Assembly (NCBI RefSeq): GCF_006440775.1
Contig: NZ_VFTZ01000014.1
Location: 62,001-126,000, forward strand
Length of the DNA stretch: 64,000 bases
From: Mesorhizobium sp. B2-7-2
GTDB lineage: Bacteria > Pseudomonadota > Alphaproteobacteria > Rhizobiales > Rhizobiaceae
Direction: 5' to 3'
Part shown: one piece after another, positions 1-7,904 of the stretch
How positions within the stretch are numbered: the first letter of the stretch is position 1
How the letters are laid out: each line of letters begins with the position of its first letter
The notes under the pieces: model-generated
What the model saw: only the letters and a program-made list of their open reading frames with translations
What the model was told of the DNA's origin: nothing
Databases searched by the model: none
Translations under genes and position numbers: made by a program

Positions 1-201
1 CAGCCGCTGCTCAACCGCCGCGGCGCGCAGATGGTGGGCAAGCTGGCGACGCTGGCCGAGCCCATCAAGGACGGCCGCGGCCGCATCAAGCTCGGCGACA
101 CGCTGTGGCGCGTTTCCGGTCCTGACCTGCCTGCTGGCACGCAAGTGCGCGTTGTCGGCGCCGCCGACACCGACCTGGAGCTGACGGTCGAGGCGGCCTG
201 A
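1..201 (+). CDS. NfeD-family protein, C-terminal fragment
   Basis: The reading frame is open from the first base to a TGA at 199-201 and gives 66 residues, so the 5' part lies outside the window. The fragment has a small beta-rich, OB-fold-like sequence with the motif GKLATLAEPI followed by GDTLWRVSGPDLPAGTQVRV. That order (GxxG..A...L.P.G.v...G..W.v......i..G..V.Vv) is what the soluble C-terminal NfeD domain shows. NfeD proteins normally work with a stomatin/SPFH partner at the inner membrane, and such a partner would be expected upstream, out of view. The family call rests on one short domain only. Confidence 0.6.
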   Translation, partial: QPLLNRRGAQMVGKLATLAEPIKDGRGRIKLGDTLWRVSGPDLPAGTQVRVVGAADTDLELTVEAA

Positions 202-233
202 ACCGAGACAGTATCGGACGGGCTGAGACTAAG

Positions 234-307
234 GCAATTCCAGGAAAAGTGCGTGGCTAGAGCAATTCCAGGAAAAGTGTGAAGCGGTTTTCCGTTCGGA
301 ATTGCGT
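234..307. repeat. Intergenic repeat family A (full copy plus truncated copy)
   Basis: A palindromic unit runs from GCAATTCC at 262 to GGAATTGC at 298-305, with AAAAGTGTGAAGCGGTTTTCC inside. A truncated copy of its left half (234-250) precedes it. The same unit recurs at 17606-17647 and 20792-20835, and partly at 44567-44590. Units of this type are common between genes in Mesorhizobium (recalled, not searched). Confidence 0.8.
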
Positions 308-361
308 AAAAACAAAAAGATAGAGCGGTTCGCCGTTTCCGTGAAATGGCGAACCGCTCTA
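308..361 (-). terminator. Rho-independent terminator of kdsD
   Basis: Perfect 14-bp arms at 321-334 and 348-361, with further TTTC/GAAA pairing inside the loop, form a strong hairpin. Read on the minus strand it is followed by a T-rich run (TCTTTTTGTTTTT). The kdsD stop codon (359-361) lies inside the stem. A related hairpin sits at 44594-44628, so it is probably part of the repeat family used as a terminator. Confidence 0.75.
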
Positions 362-1360
362 CGCTGCGCCAATGCGCAGCAGGTCGTGGAAGTGAACCAC
401 GCCCACCGGCATTTTGTCTTTGGTCACGACCAGCGCGCCGATATTGTGCTCGTTGAGCATGGCGATCGCCGTCCCGGCGAGCGTCTGCGGATCGATCGTC
501 TTGGGCGTGCGGGTCATGACCTCATCGACGGTCACGTCGGCCAGATTGCGATGCAGATTGCGTGCAACGTCGCCGTCGGTCACGATCCCGACCAGTTTGC
601 CGTTCGCATCGACGATGCAGACGCACCCGACTTTCTTCTGCGACAGCGTCATCACCGCTTCCGGCATCTTGGTGCCGAGCAGGGCGAGCGGCACCTGATC
701 GCCGGTCCGCATGATCTCCGACACCAGGGTTAGGTTGGCGCCAAGCTGCCCCCCGGGGTGCAAGGTTCGGAAGTGATCAGGCGTGAAGCCCCGCGCTTCG
801 AGCAGAGCGATGGCCAACGCGTCGCCCAGTACCAGTTGGAGAAGCGTCGATGTCGTCGGCGCCAGCCCGTGCGGACAAGCCTCGGGCACGACCGGCAGCA
901 GCAAAACCACATCGGCCGCACGCGCCAGCGCCGAGCTCTCGCCGGAAGTAATGGCGATCAGCGGGATGGAAAAACGCCTCGAATAGGCGACGATGCCCAT
1001 CAATTCCTTGCTTTCGCCCGACCAGGACATGGCGATTATGGCGTCGTCCTTGGCGATCATGCCGAGATCGCCGTGATTGGCCTCGGCCGGATGGACGAAA
1101 AAGGCTGGCGTGCCGGTCGAGGCAAGCGTCGCGGCGATCTTGGCGCCGATATGGCCGCTCTTGCCGACGCCGGTGACGATGACGCGGCCCTCGATCCGCG
1201 AGATCAGGTCGATCGCAGCGGCAAAAGGCTCGGTCAGCCCGTTTGCGAGCGCGGCGGCCAGGGCCGCCACGCCGGTCTGCTCCGTGGCCACCGTTCTCAG
1301 CGCCGATTCGATCGCGGCCTGCCTGTCCGGCTGCTTTCTTTCTGGGGACCCCGCATGCAT
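359..1360 (-). CDS. kdsD: Arabinose-5-phosphate isomerase (KpsF/GutQ/KdsD family)
   Basis: The 333-residue protein interconverts D-ribulose 5-phosphate and D-arabinose 5-phosphate, the first step towards KDO for lipopolysaccharide. It has an N-terminal SIS sugar-phosphate domain (about 45-190) with GVGKSGHIG at 64-72 and the family signature HPAEANHGDLG at 90-100. Two CBS domains follow (about 210-330), the second ending in GVVHFHDLLRIG. Length and domain order match the family. It diverges from the beta-barrel gene at 1511 and ends in its own terminator. GutQ- or KpsF-type paralogs cannot be separated by sequence alone, but no capsule or glucitol genes are adjacent. Confidence 0.9.
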   Translation of the reverse strand: MHAGSPERKQPDRQAAIESALRTVATEQTGVAALAAALANGLTEPFAAAIDLISRIEGRVIVTGVGKSGHIGAKIAATLASTGTPAFFVHPAEANHGDLGMIAKDDAIIAMSWSGESKELMGIVAYSRRFSIPLIAITSGESSALARAADVVLLLPVVPEACPHGLAPTTSTLLQLVLGDALAIALLEARGFTPDHFRTLHPGGQLGANLTLVSEIMRTGDQVPLALLGTKMPEAVMTLSQKKVGCVCIVDANGKLVGIVTDGDVARNLHRNLADVTVDEVMTRTPKTIDPQTLAGTAIAMLNEHNIGALVVTKDKMPVGVVHFHDLLRIGAA

Positions 1361-1510
1361 GGAGCAAGCGATTAGCGCTTTGCCGCGCCCCTGTCCAACG
1401 GAATTGCCTTCAACCTCCGATTGGGGAGCTCTGAGGCGGCTCTCTCAACCCTCCGTTAACCATCCGCATTTACGGTTCGGTAAGTATGGCGCAACCGCGC
1501 CGCGCAAGCA

Positions 1511-3310
1511 GTGGTGACGATGTCCGGGGGCCAGCCTGAAACGAAAATCGGTCGGAAGGGCATTGCCGTTGCAGCACTGCTGCTGACGGCAATCGCGCTT
1601 GCCTTGCTGCATCCCGCGCCGGCATTCTCGCAGGAAACCGAGCTGCGCGGCGAAGTCTCCGAATCGGCCATACTCGCCGACCAGCAGCGCAAGGCCAGGC
1701 AGTTGCGGGCGCAGGGATCGCAGGGTCAGACCCCGACCGCCGCTGCCGTCCAGGATGCGGCATCGACGACCTACCAGCCGTCAAGCCCCGGCGCCGTTCC
1801 CGATGACGATCAGACGGCGGGCGCGACGGACAGCATCTTCGACCAGCCGCAGGCAACGGACGATCCATTGGCCGACACGAAGGCCCCGGTAAAACGCCGC
1901 CGGCCCTCGACCGCGAATCAGCGCGCCCGCGACACCAAGGCCGGCACCAAGACCGCCGACAAGAAAAAGCCCAAGAAGAAAACCGGCGAAACGACGGACA
2001 GCACGACCACCGCCGCGACCGCCGGCACAGTCAGCCGGACCGACGCCACCGCCACCGGCGATGAGGACGGCAGCAACCGCCGTGCCGTTACCATCGACAG
2101 CGTCGACAAGCAGAAGCTGGACCCCGGTCAGGAACGCACCGCCTCCATCGAAGGCCTGAAAGTCAAGCCGGAGGATGATCCCTTCGCCGCGCCGGGCGTC
2201 AAGGTCGGCACCTTTCTCTTGCGGCCGACGCTCGAGCAGGGCTTCACCGCGACCTCCAATGCCGATTCCAGCAGCACCGGCAAATCGGCGGTTCTGTCCG
2301 AGACGGCGCTGCGCTTCACCGCGACCTCCGACTGGCGCGAGAATTCGGCTTTGATCACCGGCTACGGCCAGTTCCGCAACACCGTCTCTGGCCAGAAGAT
2401 CAACGATGCGCAGGGCCGTATCGAGGGCCAGCTCAATGTCGACCTCGACAACGAGCTGCGCGCCATCGCCAAGCTGGGCTATGAAGCCGCGCCCGAATCG
2501 GCCTCCTCGCCGGACGCGATCGCCGGTGTCACCCAACAGCCGCTGCGCCAGACCGTCGACGGCAGCCTCGGTCTCGAAAAGAGTGTCGGCAAGATGCGCT
2601 ACGCGCTGACCGGCGCGGTCTCGCATGATTTCTACGGCGATGCCGAGCTCTCCGACGGCACCACCGTTTCGCAGAAGGATCGCGACTCCACGCTCTATAC
2701 CGCGACCTTGCGCACCGGCTACGAGATTTCGCCGGCGCTGACGCCGTTCACGGAAGTCGAGGCCGGGCGGCGCCTCTATGACCTGCGCGTCGACACCGAC
2801 GGCTTCGAGCGATCCTCGACCAGGCTTGGCGCGCGCGCCGGCCTCGAGCTCGACATGGGCGAGAAGCTGTCGGGCGAATTTTCCGTCGGCTGGCTGCGCG
2901 AGGCGATCGACGACAACCGCCTTCCTGCGGTAGCGGGTCCGAGCATCGATGCCGATCTCAAATGGTCGCCCGAGCGCGGCACCACTATAGGCCTGACCGG
3001 CAGGACCAGGGTCGAAACAACCACGACGGCCAATGAGAGCGGCGATATCCTCTACTCCGGCCGTCTGACCGGGGAGCGCCAGATTCGCGCCAATCTGACG
3101 GCGAACTCGGCGCTCGGCCTCGACTGGCGCGATTACACCGGCTCCGACGGCCACGATTTGATCCTGAGCGCCGAGGCCGGACTGACCTGGTGGCTGAACC
3201 GCTATGCCGGGGTCACCACCAGGGTGAGGACGGAGAAGCTGACCAGCAACCTGCCTGGCCGAGACTATACGACCAACAGCGTCTATCTCGGCCTGAAGGT
3301 CCAGCGCTGA
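1511..3310 (+). CDS. Outer membrane beta-barrel protein (BBP2-like)
   Basis: A 599-residue protein. A signal peptide covers residues 15-40, with hydrophobic core AVAALLLTAIALALL and cleavage likely after AFS (40). A low-complexity, Lys/Thr/Pro-rich stretch at about 120-190 looks disordered and periplasmic. From about 230 to the end, alternating amphipathic strands with frequent aromatics, ending SVYLGLKVQR, resemble the rhizobial 'putative beta-barrel porin 2' family. The start is one of GTG 1511, GTG 1514 or ATG 1520; the ATG is plausible too. It is an outer membrane protein of unknown cargo, and neighbours kdsD and galU are also envelope genes. Confidence 0.7.
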   Translation: MVTMSGGQPETKIGRKGIAVAALLLTAIALALLHPAPAFSQETELRGEVSESAILADQQRKARQLRAQGSQGQTPTAAAVQDAASTTYQPSSPGAVPDDDQTAGATDSIFDQPQATDDPLADTKAPVKRRRPSTANQRARDTKAGTKTADKKKPKKKTGETTDSTTTAATAGTVSRTDATATGDEDGSNRRAVTIDSVDKQKLDPGQERTASIEGLKVKPEDDPFAAPGVKVGTFLLRPTLEQGFTATSNADSSSTGKSAVLSETALRFTATSDWRENSALITGYGQFRNTVSGQKINDAQGRIEGQLNVDLDNELRAIAKLGYEAAPESASSPDAIAGVTQQPLRQTVDGSLGLEKSVGKMRYALTGAVSHDFYGDAELSDGTTVSQKDRDSTLYTATLRTGYEISPALTPFTEVEAGRRLYDLRVDTDGFERSSTRLGARAGLELDMGEKLSGEFSVGWLREAIDDNRLPAVAGPSIDADLKWSPERGTTIGLTGRTRVETTTTANESGDILYSGRLTGERQIRANLTANSALGLDWRDYTGSDGHDLILSAEAGLTWWLNRYAGVTTRVRTEKLTSNLPGRDYTTNSVYLGLKVQR

Positions 3311-3328
3311 AGAGCAGCAACGGCCCAA

Positions 3329-3535
3329 GCCTATGCCGAGATTCAGGTCAGGCCGAGTCGAGAACGGTGGGTTCCGAGAACCGGCCTACGCCGGCCGAAG
3401 CCCTTATAGAGCGGACACACTTTATGAGGCTTCGGCCGGCGAAGGCCGGAGCGGAGCGTACTCAAAGTACGTGAGCATCGGAAGCGCAGGAACCTGCCGT
3501 TCGCAGACCGGCCTCACCTGAATATCGGCATAGGC
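3329..3535. repeat. Long imperfect palindrome between two convergent genes
   Basis: The outer arms 3329-3355 and 3509-3535 are reverse complements at 25 of 27 positions. Inside them GAGAACGGTGGGTTCC pairs imperfectly with GGAACCTGCCGTTCGC, and a third GC-rich pair (about 3380-3402 with 3427-3449) closes the centre. The whole ~207 bp could fold into one cruciform or RNA hairpin. It touches the galU stop codon and fills the gap after the beta-barrel gene, so it may also end transcription from both sides. It resembles rhizobial RIME-type elements in style. Confidence 0.7.
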
Positions 3536-4440
3536 TACGACGCGGCGCCGCGCCGCTCTACCGGCTGCACCTCGTCCAGCAGCGTGCGGATGACGCCGGC
3601 CATGCTTCCGTTCATGTCGCTGCGCCAGAGCGCGAAGGCGACATTGGCCTCGACGAAACCTTCCGGCGAGCCGCAATCGAAGGTGCGCCCCTTGTAGTGA
3701 TAGCCGTAGAAGGCCTGCTGTTTCTCCAGCTTCAGCATCGCGTCGGTCAGCTGAATCTCGTTGCCGGCGCCGCGTTCTTGGCTTTCCAGGATGCCGAAGA
3801 TTTCCGGCTGCAGGATGTAGCGGCCGTTGATGAAGAGGTTGGAGGGCGCGGTGCCCTGCTTCGGCTTCTCCACCATGCCGGTGATGCGGAAGCCGTGGTG
3901 CGTGTCCTCGCCACGGCCGACAATGCCGTATTTATGCGCCTCGGCCGGATCGCATTCCTGCACGGCGATGATGTTGTTGCCGGTCTCGGCATAGAGCTCG
4001 ACCATGTCCTTCATGCAGCTCTTTTCCGACTGCATGATCATGTCCGGCAGAAGCAGGGCGAACGGCTCCTCGCCGACCAGCTCGCGGGCGCACCAGACGG
4101 CGTGGCCAAGGCCCATCGGCACCTGCTGGCGCGTGAAGCTCGTCTGTCCGGGAGCCGGCTGCAGCCGCTGCAGGCGGGCGAGCTGATCGTCCTTGCCGCG
4201 CTGGGCAAGCGTGTCATAGAGCTCGAACTGGACGTCGAAATGATCCTCGATGACCGCCTTGTTGCGCCCGGTCACGAAGATGAAATGCTCGATGCCGGCC
4301 TCGCGCGCCTCATCGACCACATATTGGATGACCGGCCGGTCGACGACAGTGAGCATTTCCTTCGGGATGGCCTTGGTGGCCGGCAGAAACCGCGTGCCGA
4401 GGCCGGCGACCGGGAAAACTGCCTTGCGAACGCGCTTCAT
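3535..4440 (-). CDS. galU: UTP--glucose-1-phosphate uridylyltransferase
   Basis: It makes UDP-glucose from UTP and glucose 1-phosphate for exopolysaccharide, LPS and glucan synthesis. The nucleotidyltransferase signature GLGTRFLPATKAIPKEML is near the N-terminus, followed by VDRPVIQYVVDEA and FVTGRNKAVIEDHFD, as in GalU. The frame is open further up to 4512, but ATG 4440 (MKRVRKAVFPVAG) is chosen because AGGGGGTG stands just upstream of it and family members begin there. That gives 301 residues, normal for GalU. It is monocistronic and convergent with the beta-barrel gene across the long palindrome. Confidence 0.93.
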   Translation of the reverse strand: MKRVRKAVFPVAGLGTRFLPATKAIPKEMLTVVDRPVIQYVVDEAREAGIEHFIFVTGRNKAVIEDHFDVQFELYDTLAQRGKDDQLARLQRLQPAPGQTSFTRQQVPMGLGHAVWCARELVGEEPFALLLPDMIMQSEKSCMKDMVELYAETGNNIIAVQECDPAEAHKYGIVGRGEDTHHGFRITGMVEKPKQGTAPSNLFINGRYILQPEIFGILESQERGAGNEIQLTDAMLKLEKQQAFYGYHYKGRTFDCGSPEGFVEANVAFALWRSDMNGSMAGVIRTLLDEVQPVERRGAAS

Positions 4441-4677
4441 GCTGACACCCCCTGCGTTTCGGCCAATTATCCGCTCGGCAGCACGCTCCGCAATCCCCCC
4501 AAACATTTTCACGGCGGAATCATTTTCACGCCGGAATGTCGGATTAAGGGCGAACAGTGAACGTGTCAGCTAAAAGCCGCGACATCTCTTTTCGTTCCCT
4601 GCGGCACCTATGGTAAACCAAATGCTAACCCGGTTCGGCGTTGAATGATCCTTCCTGATTTGACGAAGGAGGAAATG

Positions 4678-5898
4678 ATGTCCGTTCGCAACACCGCGAG
4701 GCGCCTGACGGCACTGGCGACGGCCGCCGGCCTCACGCTGGCCTTGCTGATGCCCGCCGGACCCGCTTTCGCCGATGCCGGATTCCGCCAGTGGGTCTCG
4801 GATTTCCGCGCCACCGCGGTGGCGGGCGGCGTTTCGGGCGCGGTCTACGACCAGTCGATGAGAGGCATCGAGCCCGACCCGGTCGTGCTGGAAAAGGCCC
4901 GCACCCAGCCGGAATTCACCGCGCCCGCCTGGGACTATTTCGATAACCGCGTGCACGACCAGGCAGTCGCCAACGGCCAGGCGATGGCGAAGAAATGGAG
5001 GCCGTGGCTCGATCGCATCGAGGCGCGGTTCGGTGTCGACCGCAATATCCTTTTGGCCATCTGGTCGATGGAATCGAACTATGGCGAGACGCTCAAGCGC
5101 GACGACATCATGCGCAACGTCGTCCGCTCGCTGGCGACGCTTGCCTATGGCGATCCGAAGCGGTCGAAATATGCCCGCACCCAACTGATCTCGGCCTTGA
5201 AGATCCTGCAGACCGGCGACATCGACGAAAGCCATCTGATGGGCTCCTGGGCAGGCGCGATGGGCCAGACCCAATTCATCCCGACCAGCTACCAGCGCTA
5301 TGCGGTCGACATGGACGGCAATGGCAAGCGCGACATCTGGAGTTCGATCCCCGACGCGCTGGCGACCTCCGCCAATCTGCTCAAGAAGAACGGCTGGCAG
5401 GCCGGCAAGACCTGGGGCTATGAGGTCTCCATACCAGCCGGCAAATTGCCCGGCGGCGCAAAGACGATCGCCCAATGGCAGACGCTCGGCGTCGTCAGGG
5501 CCAGCGGCAAGCCGTTCAAGAACCTGACCGACAAGGCGACGTTGAAAGTGCCGGACGGCCGAAGTGGACCCGCCTTCCTGATGATCAGGAATTTCTCTGT
5601 CATCAAGGCCTACAACAACGCCGACAAATACGCTTTGGCCGTGGGCCTTCTGGCCGACGAGATCGCCGGCGGCACCGGCCTGGTGCAGGACTGGCAGCGG
5701 CCTTTCACCAAGCTCAGCTTCGAGGAACGGCAGGAACTGCAGAAGCGGCTTTCAGATCACGGCTATTATGATGGCAAGTTCGACGGCAAGATCGGCGATG
5801 GCTCGAAAGCCGCCATCATGGCCTACCAGGCCAAGGTCGGCTTGAACCAGGATGGCTATCCGAGCCTGGAAGTGCTCAAATGGCTCCGCAAGCAGTAG
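4678..5898 (+). CDS. Lytic murein transglycosylase (MltB/SLT_2 type)
   Basis: A periplasmic peptidoglycan-cleaving enzyme of 406 residues. A signal peptide ends at PAFA (near residue 32). The SLT_2 domain follows with the catalytic-Glu motif SMESNYG (Glu132). Then come MGSWAGAMGQTQFIPTSY and AVDMDGNGKRDIW, typical of MltB. A peptidoglycan-binding module (about 340-406, YYDGKFDGKIGDGSKAAI) closes the protein. AAGGAGG at 4666-4672 supports ATG 4678 (ATG 4675 is too close to it). There is no lipobox cysteine at the signal end, so it is probably soluble rather than a lipoprotein. Confidence 0.9.
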   Translation: MSVRNTARRLTALATAAGLTLALLMPAGPAFADAGFRQWVSDFRATAVAGGVSGAVYDQSMRGIEPDPVVLEKARTQPEFTAPAWDYFDNRVHDQAVANGQAMAKKWRPWLDRIEARFGVDRNILLAIWSMESNYGETLKRDDIMRNVVRSLATLAYGDPKRSKYARTQLISALKILQTGDIDESHLMGSWAGAMGQTQFIPTSYQRYAVDMDGNGKRDIWSSIPDALATSANLLKKNGWQAGKTWGYEVSIPAGKLPGGAKTIAQWQTLGVVRASGKPFKNLTDKATLKVPDGRSGPAFLMIRNFSVIKAYNNADKYALAVGLLADEIAGGTGLVQDWQRPFTKLSFEERQELQKRLSDHGYYDGKFDGKIGDGSKAAIMAYQAKVGLNQDGYPSLEVLKWLRKQ

Positions 5899-5962
5899 AG
5901 CCTGGGGAAGCGCCAGCATCCTCTCAAAGACGGCAAGGATGCTGTAACGCTTCGGCTTGCGC

Positions 5963-7228
5963 ATGACTTTCCTACGTCTTCCGGTCATGCGCCAAGGGAT
6001 GGAGAGATGTTTGGTTTCGGTTGCGCGTATCAGGCAGGGCATTCGCCGGGCGCCGATCCTGATTCTCGCCCTGGCCGTGCTCGTCGTCACTGCCGCCGGC
6101 GCCTTCCACGCACCGGCATTCGCGCAGGAGGAAAGCCGCGGCTGGTCGTTGCGTGACCTTCTGTTCCCGCGCCGCAGCGAACGCGTCGAGCCACCGTTCG
6201 AAATCCAGAAATCAAGGCCGAAGTCGAAGAAGAAATCCAAGCCGCGCCCGCCGGCCGAGCCGGAAACGCCGATCGTCGAGAAGACGAACGACGCCCGTGT
6301 CGTGCTGGTGGTCGGCGATTTTCTGGCGGGCGGGCTGGCCGAGGGCCTGGACACCGCCTTTGCCGACAATCCCGCCGTCAGGATCGTCGCCCGCGCCAAC
6401 GGGTCGTCGGGCTTCGTTCGCGACGATTTCTATAACTGGCCGGTCGAGATCAAGTCGCTGATCGAGACCGAGAAGCCGTCGGCCGTGATCGTCATGCTGG
6501 GCTCCAATGACCGCCAGCAGATGCGGGTCGGCGAGGTGCGCGAGCAGCCCCGCTCGGAGAACTGGACCAAGGAATACGAGCGCCGCGCCGATGCGCTCGG
6601 CAAGGCCATCCAGGACACTAAGGTGCCGTTCCTATGGGTCGGCATGCCGGCTTTTCGCGTGTCGAAGATGAACTCGGACATGCTTGCCTTCAACGACATC
6701 TACCATTCGGTCGCCGAAAAGCATGGCGGCGAATTCGTCGATGTCTGGGACGGCTTCGTCGACGAGAACGGCGCTTTCGTCACCTCCGGCCCGGACATCA
6801 ACGGCCAGCCTGTTCGGCTGCGTTCCGATGACGGCATCAACGTTACCAAGGCCGGCAAGCGCAAGCTCGCCTTCTATACGGAAAAGCCGCTGGCGAAGAT
6901 CCTGGGCCTTGCGGCGCCGGGAAGTGTCACGACCGTGTCGGCGCCGGCCGGCGCTCCGGTCGAGGCGCCGAAGCCGGCCGCGGCGCCCGTCATCGTCGAC
7001 CGCACCGCGCCGATGCTGCTCGCCGACCCGGCGCTGGACGGCGGCACCGAGCTGCTCGGCGCCGCGCAGCCGGCCAGGGCCGATCCGAACCTGCCCGGCG
7101 AAAAGCTGATCGTCGAAGGCAAGGCGCCCGCCGCCTCGCCCGGCCGCGCCGACGATTTTTCGTGGCCGCCGAAGACGCAGCCGGCGACAGCAGCCGTCGA
7201 GTCGGACCCCACGCCCGCCAGCCCTTAA
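5963..7228 (+). CDS. SGNH/GDSL-type hydrolase (DUF459-like), exported
   Basis: About 421 residues. A signal segment (APILILALAVLVVTAAGA..PAFAQ) is followed by a basic, Pro/Lys-rich linker. An SGNH-like domain follows with VGDFLAGGLAEGL (in place of the usual GDSL), VIVMLGSNDRQQMRVG (the N block) and FVDENGAF further on. The C-terminal ~100 residues are Ala/Pro-rich and look disordered. DUF459 proteins are a rhizobial SGNH family of unknown substrate, probably envelope polysaccharide de-esterification (inference). The start is uncertain: TTG 5957, ATG 5963, 5987 or 5999. It lies just after the transglycosylase, in the same direction. Confidence 0.75.
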   Translation: MTFLRLPVMRQGMERCLVSVARIRQGIRRAPILILALAVLVVTAAGAFHAPAFAQEESRGWSLRDLLFPRRSERVEPPFEIQKSRPKSKKKSKPRPPAEPETPIVEKTNDARVVLVVGDFLAGGLAEGLDTAFADNPAVRIVARANGSSGFVRDDFYNWPVEIKSLIETEKPSAVIVMLGSNDRQQMRVGEVREQPRSENWTKEYERRADALGKAIQDTKVPFLWVGMPAFRVSKMNSDMLAFNDIYHSVAEKHGGEFVDVWDGFVDENGAFVTSGPDINGQPVRLRSDDGINVTKAGKRKLAFYTEKPLAKILGLAAPGSVTTVSAPAGAPVEAPKPAAAPVIVDRTAPMLLADPALDGGTELLGAAQPARADPNLPGEKLIVEGKAPAASPGRADDFSWPPKTQPATAAVESDPTPASP

Positions 7229-7357
7229 TCGACGTCCATCGGATTCGTCGGGATATCCGTTAAAGAGATCGCCGTTAGATCGTCCTGCGCGAAAGCGATT
7301 TCACGCCAAGCCGAACAATGGCATTGTTCTATTCCGTGGGATTACGGGGGGGCGAAC

Positions 7358-7765
7358 ATGTCGGCGACGGGCTATGCCTTGCTTGGCTTCGTAACTTGGA
7401 CCCTCCTCCTGCTTGTATGGATGGAGATTCTGCGCACCCATCTTGTGGTGAGTGGGCGCATCCCGGCAAATGGCTTCACGCCGGATAACGCAGGTCTTTC
7501 GCCCTTTCTGCAGCGGCTTGCGCGAGCCCACGCCAATTGCATTGAGGGACTCCCGATATTCGGAGGCCTCATGGGCGTGGCCATGATGACTTCGCGGACG
7601 GGGATCACCGACCCCCTTGCTTACTGGTTTATCGCCGCGCGGCTAATCCAGTCGGCAATTCATCTGGCGTCGACAAGTCCAAACGCGGTCAAGGCTCGAT
7701 TTTCCGCGTTCGCGGTCCAGATGGCCATCGGCCTCTACTGGGCGGTAAAGCTGCTGGTCAGTTAG
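7358..7765 (+). CDS. MAPEG family membrane protein
   Basis: A small integral membrane protein of 135 residues with four hydrophobic segments. The block FLQRLARAHANCIEGLPIF matches the MAPEG signature (ERxxRAHxNxxENLP-like), which forms the glutathione or substrate site in eukaryotic relatives. Bacterial members have no settled role; detoxification is often suggested. The start ATG follows GGGGGGCGAAC. It is isolated and ends beside a repeat shared with gltD. Confidence 0.8.
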   Translation: MSATGYALLGFVTWTLLLLVWMEILRTHLVVSGRIPANGFTPDNAGLSPFLQRLARAHANCIEGLPIFGGLMGVAMMTSRTGITDPLAYWFIAARLIQSAIHLASTSPNAVKARFSAFAVQMAIGLYWAVKLLVS

Positions 7766-7781
7766 GCGCTTCAAGAAGCTA

Positions 7782-7885
7782 GAGCATGATCCCGAGAAGT
7801 GGGAACCGGTTTTCGGATAAAGATCATGCTCCAACAAAGAGTTAGACCGCGATGGCGATTCAACGAAACGCCATCATGGTCTAAC
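7782..7885. repeat. Intergenic repeat family B plus hairpin, between convergent genes
   Basis: GAGCATGATC at 7782-7791 pairs with GATCATGCTC at 7822-7831, with AAGTGGGAACCGGTTTTCGG between. The unit continues through CAACAAAGAGTTAGA into a second hairpin whose arms (about 7841-7856 and 7869-7885) enclose ATTCAACGAAA. The same unit is at 39190-39253. It lies between the ends of the MAPEG gene and gltD and may act as a bidirectional terminator. Confidence 0.75.
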
Positions 7886-7904
7886 GGCTGACTGCTTTGA
7901 AGCC

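Noticed and set aside
302..733. 143-codon plus-strand frame opposite kdsD
   Set aside because: It begins in repeat DNA and runs antisense to the CBS domains; no ribosome site or recognisable protein.
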